Part shown: positions 5,992 to 8,880 of the stretch, one piece after another
Layout of the letters: each line of letters begins with the position of its first letter
Position numbering within the stretch: the stretch's first letter is position 1
Source of the DNA: Gammaproteobacteria bacterium
GTDB taxonomy: Bacteria > Pseudomonadota > Gammaproteobacteria > Eutrophobiales > Eutrophobiaceae
Assembly: GCA_018676275.1 (NCBI GenBank)
Contig: JABHFC010000006.1
Location: 1 to 8,880, forward strand
DNA: 8,880 nucleotides
Direction: 5' to 3'
The notes under the pieces: model-generated
The model's input: only the letters and a program-made list of their open reading frames with translations
Told to the model about the DNA's origin: nothing
Database searches by the model: none
Made by a program: the position numbers and the translations under genes

Positions 5992-8082
5992 GTGGGACAC
6001 TCTGCCCCACCAGGACTGAATGCACCTGTTCTTTCGCTTGCCGGTGTAGGTCCCCGCATCGGTGAGCGATTACAAAACCTTGGCATTCATACTGTCCAGG
6101 ATTTATTGTTTCATCTACCTCGTCGTTACATGGATCGCACGCGACTGCATGCCATTGGCGCATTAATCGTGGATCAAGAGGTACTGGTAGAGGGAGAAAT
6201 AGAATTAACCCAGGTGCAATTTGGCAAACGACGCTCCCTTCTTTGTCGTATCAGTGACGGAACCGGGGCTTTAACTCTGCGATTCTTTCACTTCAGCAAA
6301 GCCCAGCAAAATATGCTGGAACGCGGCAAACATCTTCAGTGTTGGGGGCAAATTCGTCGGGTCGGTAAGAAGAGGGAAATGATCCATCCTGAATACCAGC
6401 ATATTAATGAACCTTATCTTGGGCAGGTTGAGCAAACACTAACTCCAGTTTATCCGGCCACCGAGGGGCTAAGCCAGGGTAAATTTCGCAAACTGACTGA
6501 CCAGGCTATGGATGCGCTAAGAGATGATTCGAGTGAGCTGGTGGAGTTGGTACCAGAGTCTTTGCTGATAGATGCGAAATTACCCAGTCTTTGTGAAGCA
6601 TTGATTTATGTACACCGTCCTCCTGTAGATGCAGAAGTCGATGCCCTGATGCTGGGTACGCATCCAAGTCAGCAGCGACTGTCATTCGAAGAATTGCTGG
6701 CACAGCATCTGAGTTTGCGATCATTGCGTGAGCAAATACATGAATACGCAGCACCCCCACTACATGGGGAATCTGAAATTGCTGAAGCTTTTATGCAGCA
6801 ACTTCCTTTCGAATTAACTAATGCACAGACCAGAGTCATAAAAGATATTAGGGTCGATATGCACAAGGATGTTTCAATGTTACGTCTCATCCAGGGTGAC
6901 GTTGGTTCCGGCAAAACCGTGGTCGCAACTATTGCTGCATTACAGGCTATTTCCAGCGGTTACCAGGTCGCCTACATGGCACCCACTGAACTACTCGCCG
7001 AGCAACACTTCCTTAACATCAGCGCATGGCTGGAGCCTTTGGAAATCCCGGTGAAATTATTAACAGGAAAACTGAGTAAAGCTGAACACACCTCCGTGCT
7101 TGAGGACATAGCAATTCCAAAAGCACAACTTGTAGTTGGCACTCATGCCCTGTTTCAGGAATCTGTGGAATTTGCCCGATTAGGTCTGGTTATTATTGAT
7201 GAACAACATCGCTTCGGTGTACATCAACGTCTGGCATTACTGGAAAAAGCCGGTGCGATACAGCCACATCAACTGGTTATGACAGCTACTCCTATCCCGC
7301 GCACACTTGCCATGACTCTGTTTGCAGATCTGGATATTTCGGTTATAGATGAATTACCTCCGGGTAGACAAACAATAAAAACCATTGCCATTTCAAATAA
7401 AAAAAGAGATGAGGTGATCGACAGGATCGCTATCGCCTGTCGCCAGGGTAGACAGGTGTATTGGGTGTGTACTCTGATTGAAGAATCTGACTCCTTGCAG
7501 TGCCAGGCAGCAACAGACACCTGTGAGCAATTGGGAACTCTTCTTTCTGACCTTAATGTCGGATTGATTCATGGACGAATGAAAAGCGTCGACAAAGCCC
7601 GAGTAATGAGCGAATTCAAAGCTGGCACGATCAAGCTACTGGTTGCCACAACAGTGATAGAGGTTGGAGTTGATGTTGCAAATGCCAGTTTGATGGTAAT
7701 CGAAAACAGTGAGCGTCTTGGTCTTTCTCAATTACATCAGCTTCGAGGTCGTGTCGGTCGGGGAACGCAACAAAGTGACTGCGTGTTGATGTACCAGTCG
7801 CCACTCTCTGACTTTGCCCAGGCCAGACTGGAAATCATGCGCCAGACTAATGACGGATTCAAAATTGCACAAAAAGATATGGAATTGCGAGGTCCGGGAG
7901 ATTTGCTCGGCACTCGTCAAACCGGTCTGCCTGCCCTGCGCATCGCTGATCTCGCCCGAGATGCGGGCTTACTCCCACAGGTACAAAAGACGGCTAATAT
8001 TCTCATCAACGATTACCCCAAGCATGTACAATCTCTGATAAAGCGCTGGGTCGCTGATCGACTGATGTTTGCCCAGGTCTGA
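5992..8082 (+). CDS. recG: ATP-dependent DNA helicase RecG
   Basis: Double-stranded DNA translocase that remodels stalled replication forks and branched recombination intermediates. The 696 residues (E. coli 693) contain an N-terminal helical part with VQDLLFHLPRRYMDRT (35-50), the OB-fold wedge domain (about 55-155) ending ETLTPVYP-like TLTPVYPATEGL (149-160), Walker A GDVGSGKT (302-309), PTELLAEQH (331-339), the DEQH box IIDEQHRFGVHQR (401-413), TATPIPRTLAMT (431-442), ATTVIEVGVDVANAS (552-566), QLRGRVGRG (583-591) and the RecG-specific tail GPGDLLGTRQTG (634-645), which couples ATP use to translocation. All are intact. The start is GTG; an in-frame TAA at 5983 excludes anything longer, and the GVGPRIGERL segment needs this start. 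No ribosome binding site is visible, and a palindrome touches the start. The 18-nt gap after ridA suggests a shared transcript. Confidence 0.97.
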   Translation: MGHSAPPGLNAPVLSLAGVGPRIGERLQNLGIHTVQDLLFHLPRRYMDRTRLHAIGALIVDQEVLVEGEIELTQVQFGKRRSLLCRISDGTGALTLRFFHFSKAQQNMLERGKHLQCWGQIRRVGKKREMIHPEYQHINEPYLGQVEQTLTPVYPATEGLSQGKFRKLTDQAMDALRDDSSELVELVPESLLIDAKLPSLCEALIYVHRPPVDAEVDALMLGTHPSQQRLSFEELLAQHLSLRSLREQIHEYAAPPLHGESEIAEAFMQQLPFELTNAQTRVIKDIRVDMHKDVSMLRLIQGDVGSGKTVVATIAALQAISSGYQVAYMAPTELLAEQHFLNISAWLEPLEIPVKLLTGKLSKAEHTSVLEDIAIPKAQLVVGTHALFQESVEFARLGLVIIDEQHRFGVHQRLALLEKAGAIQPHQLVMTATPIPRTLAMTLFADLDISVIDELPPGRQTIKTIAISNKKRDEVIDRIAIACRQGRQVYWVCTLIEESDSLQCQAATDTCEQLGTLLSDLNVGLIHGRMKSVDKARVMSEFKAGTIKLLVATTVIEVGVDVANASLMVIENSERLGLSQLHQLRGRVGRGTQQSDCVLMYQSPLSDFAQARLEIMRQTNDGFKIAQKDMELRGPGDLLGTRQTGLPALRIADLARDAGLLPQVQKTANILINDYPKHVQSLIKRWVADRLMFAQV

Positions 8083-8125
8083 TTGGCTCTGGCTGTGGAA
8101 ACTCACTGAAATACATAACTATTGA

Positions 8126-8880
8126 ATGGACAAGTTCAAACAATACCTGACTCAAACTAAAATACTTTTACAAAAAGTGGGGCAGATTCTGTTGCGCTGG
8201 CTAAAAACAGTAGCTCAATATTCTCATAGCTGGATACTTGCCAACTGGCCTCACATTAAAGACCGATTGCAGCAATATATAGTACTGACACGCCTGGATA
8301 GGCCCATTGGTACATATCTGGTGTTATGGCCCACACTCTGGGCTCTGTGGATTGCTGCGGAAGGAATACCTACCTTGCATTTGTTCACTGTATTTGTTCT
8401 CGGCACTCTGCTGATGCGATCCGCTGGTTGTGTGGCGAACGATTATGCTGATCGAAATTTCGATGGTCATGTTGAAAGAACCAAAGACCGCCCGCTCGCG
8501 ACCGGCAAGGTCAGTAATAAAGAAGCCTTGTTGCTAGCTATAACAATGGTGCTGGTTGCTTTTTTGCTGGTGTTAACTACCAACCAATTGACCATAATAT
8601 TGTCATTTTTCGCAATTCCAATAGCGATAATCTACCCCTACATGAAAAGGCATACTTATTTACCCCAATTCTTCCTTGGTATCGCTTTTAGTTGGGGCAT
8701 TCCAATGGCTTTTGCAGCCCAAACCGGGGGTATACCAAATATCGTCTGGTTGATATTCATTGCCAACCTGTTATGGGCCGTAGTGTTTGATACAATTTAT
8801 GCCATGGTCGATCGCGAGCACGATCTGAAGATTGGTATAAAATCCACAGCCATATTGTTTGACGATGCTGATAAAACAAT
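8126..8880 (+). CDS. ubiA: 4-hydroxybenzoate polyprenyltransferase UbiA, 3' end outside window
   Basis: Inner-membrane prenyltransferase that attaches the polyprenyl chain to 4-hydroxybenzoate, the first membrane step of ubiquinone synthesis. The 251 visible codons align with E. coli UbiA from TRLDRPIGTYLVLWPTLWAL (55-74). The first aspartate-rich motif NDYADRNFDGHV (105-116) and the second YAMVDREHDLKIGIKSTAI (225-243), which bind Mg-diphosphate, are both complete. Hydrophobic membrane spans alternate as expected (for example about 84-103, 134-152, 154-171, 180-198 and 205-222). The ATG at 8126 is the earliest possible start because a TGA immediately precedes it. It yields about 58 residues before DRPIG-type motif sequence, some 35-40 more than E. 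coli UbiA, and has no ribosome binding site, so a later start (for example TTG at 8267) is possible. It follows recG by 43 bp with no terminator seen; ubiC, the frequent upstream partner, is not here. Confidence 0.93.
   Translation, partial: MDKFKQYLTQTKILLQKVGQILLRWLKTVAQYSHSWILANWPHIKDRLQQYIVLTRLDRPIGTYLVLWPTLWALWIAAEGIPTLHLFTVFVLGTLLMRSAGCVANDYADRNFDGHVERTKDRPLATGKVSNKEALLLAITMVLVAFLLVLTTNQLTIILSFFAIPIAIIYPYMKRHTYLPQFFLGIAFSWGIPMAFAAQTGGIPNIVWLIFIANLLWAVVFDTIYAMVDREHDLKIGIKSTAILFDDADKT

Noticed and set aside
5677..6000. 107-codon minus-strand frame over ridA
   Set aside because: Complement of a clear RidA coding sequence with no independent support.
8083..8125. Terminator or small gene between recG and ubiA
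   Set aside because: No stable hairpin with T-run and no open frame with a start; the spacer is only 43 bases.
1..8880. Mobile element, defence island, CRISPR array or tRNA/rRNA gene
   Set aside because: All sizeable coding regions belong to core housekeeping families, and no terminal inverted repeats, integrase, transposase or repeat-spacer pattern was seen on reading.

Overview
The window looks like a chromosomal housekeeping region from a non-enteric gammaproteobacterium with moderate GC content (I judge it somewhat below 50% by eye, not counted). The family matches and gene order support this: rdgB and rph lie on the minus strand, divergent from yicC, gmk, rpoZ, spoT, ridA, recG and ubiA on the plus strand. 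Enterobacteria such as E. coli have trmH between spoT and recG. Here the slot holds a RidA-family gene, as I recall for the Pseudomonas neighbourhood. No rRNA, tRNA, CRISPR array, insertion sequence or prophage gene is visible.

Layout. Positions 1-471 (minus) hold the first 157 codons of rdgB, cut by the window edge. Positions 477-1193 (minus) hold an intact rph. A 108-bp divergent spacer (1194-1301) carries a consensus -10 for rph, an 11-codon-scale tandem repeat motif (two 13-bp units) and a weak promoter for yicC. The plus strand then runs yicC (1302-2162), gmk (2178-2810), rpoZ (2889-3152), spoT (3376-5496), ridA (5587-5973), recG (5992-8082) and the 5' part of ubiA (8126 to the edge). 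Good promoter candidates precede rpoZ and ridA. A 12-bp perfect hairpin follows rpoZ.

Functionally, the plus-strand run combines guanine nucleotide and stringent-response functions: Gmk makes GDP from GMP, omega is the RNA polymerase subunit that forms one ppGpp site, and SpoT hydrolyses and may make (p)ppGpp. It continues with imine/enamine detoxification (RidA), replication-fork rescue (RecG) and the start of ubiquinone biosynthesis (UbiA). The minus-strand pair covers RNA 3'-end maturation (RNase PH) and nucleotide-pool cleansing (RdgB).

I found no convincing new multi-gene system. The places most worth a second look are small: the 223-bp rpoZ-spoT gap, which has a start-less reverse open frame, a consensus minus-strand -10 and a hairpin with a T-run on the minus strand; the absence of a ribosome binding site before spoT, recG and ubiA; a palindrome abutting the recG start; an extended UbiA N-terminus; and single-residue departures in Gmk and SpoT motifs.
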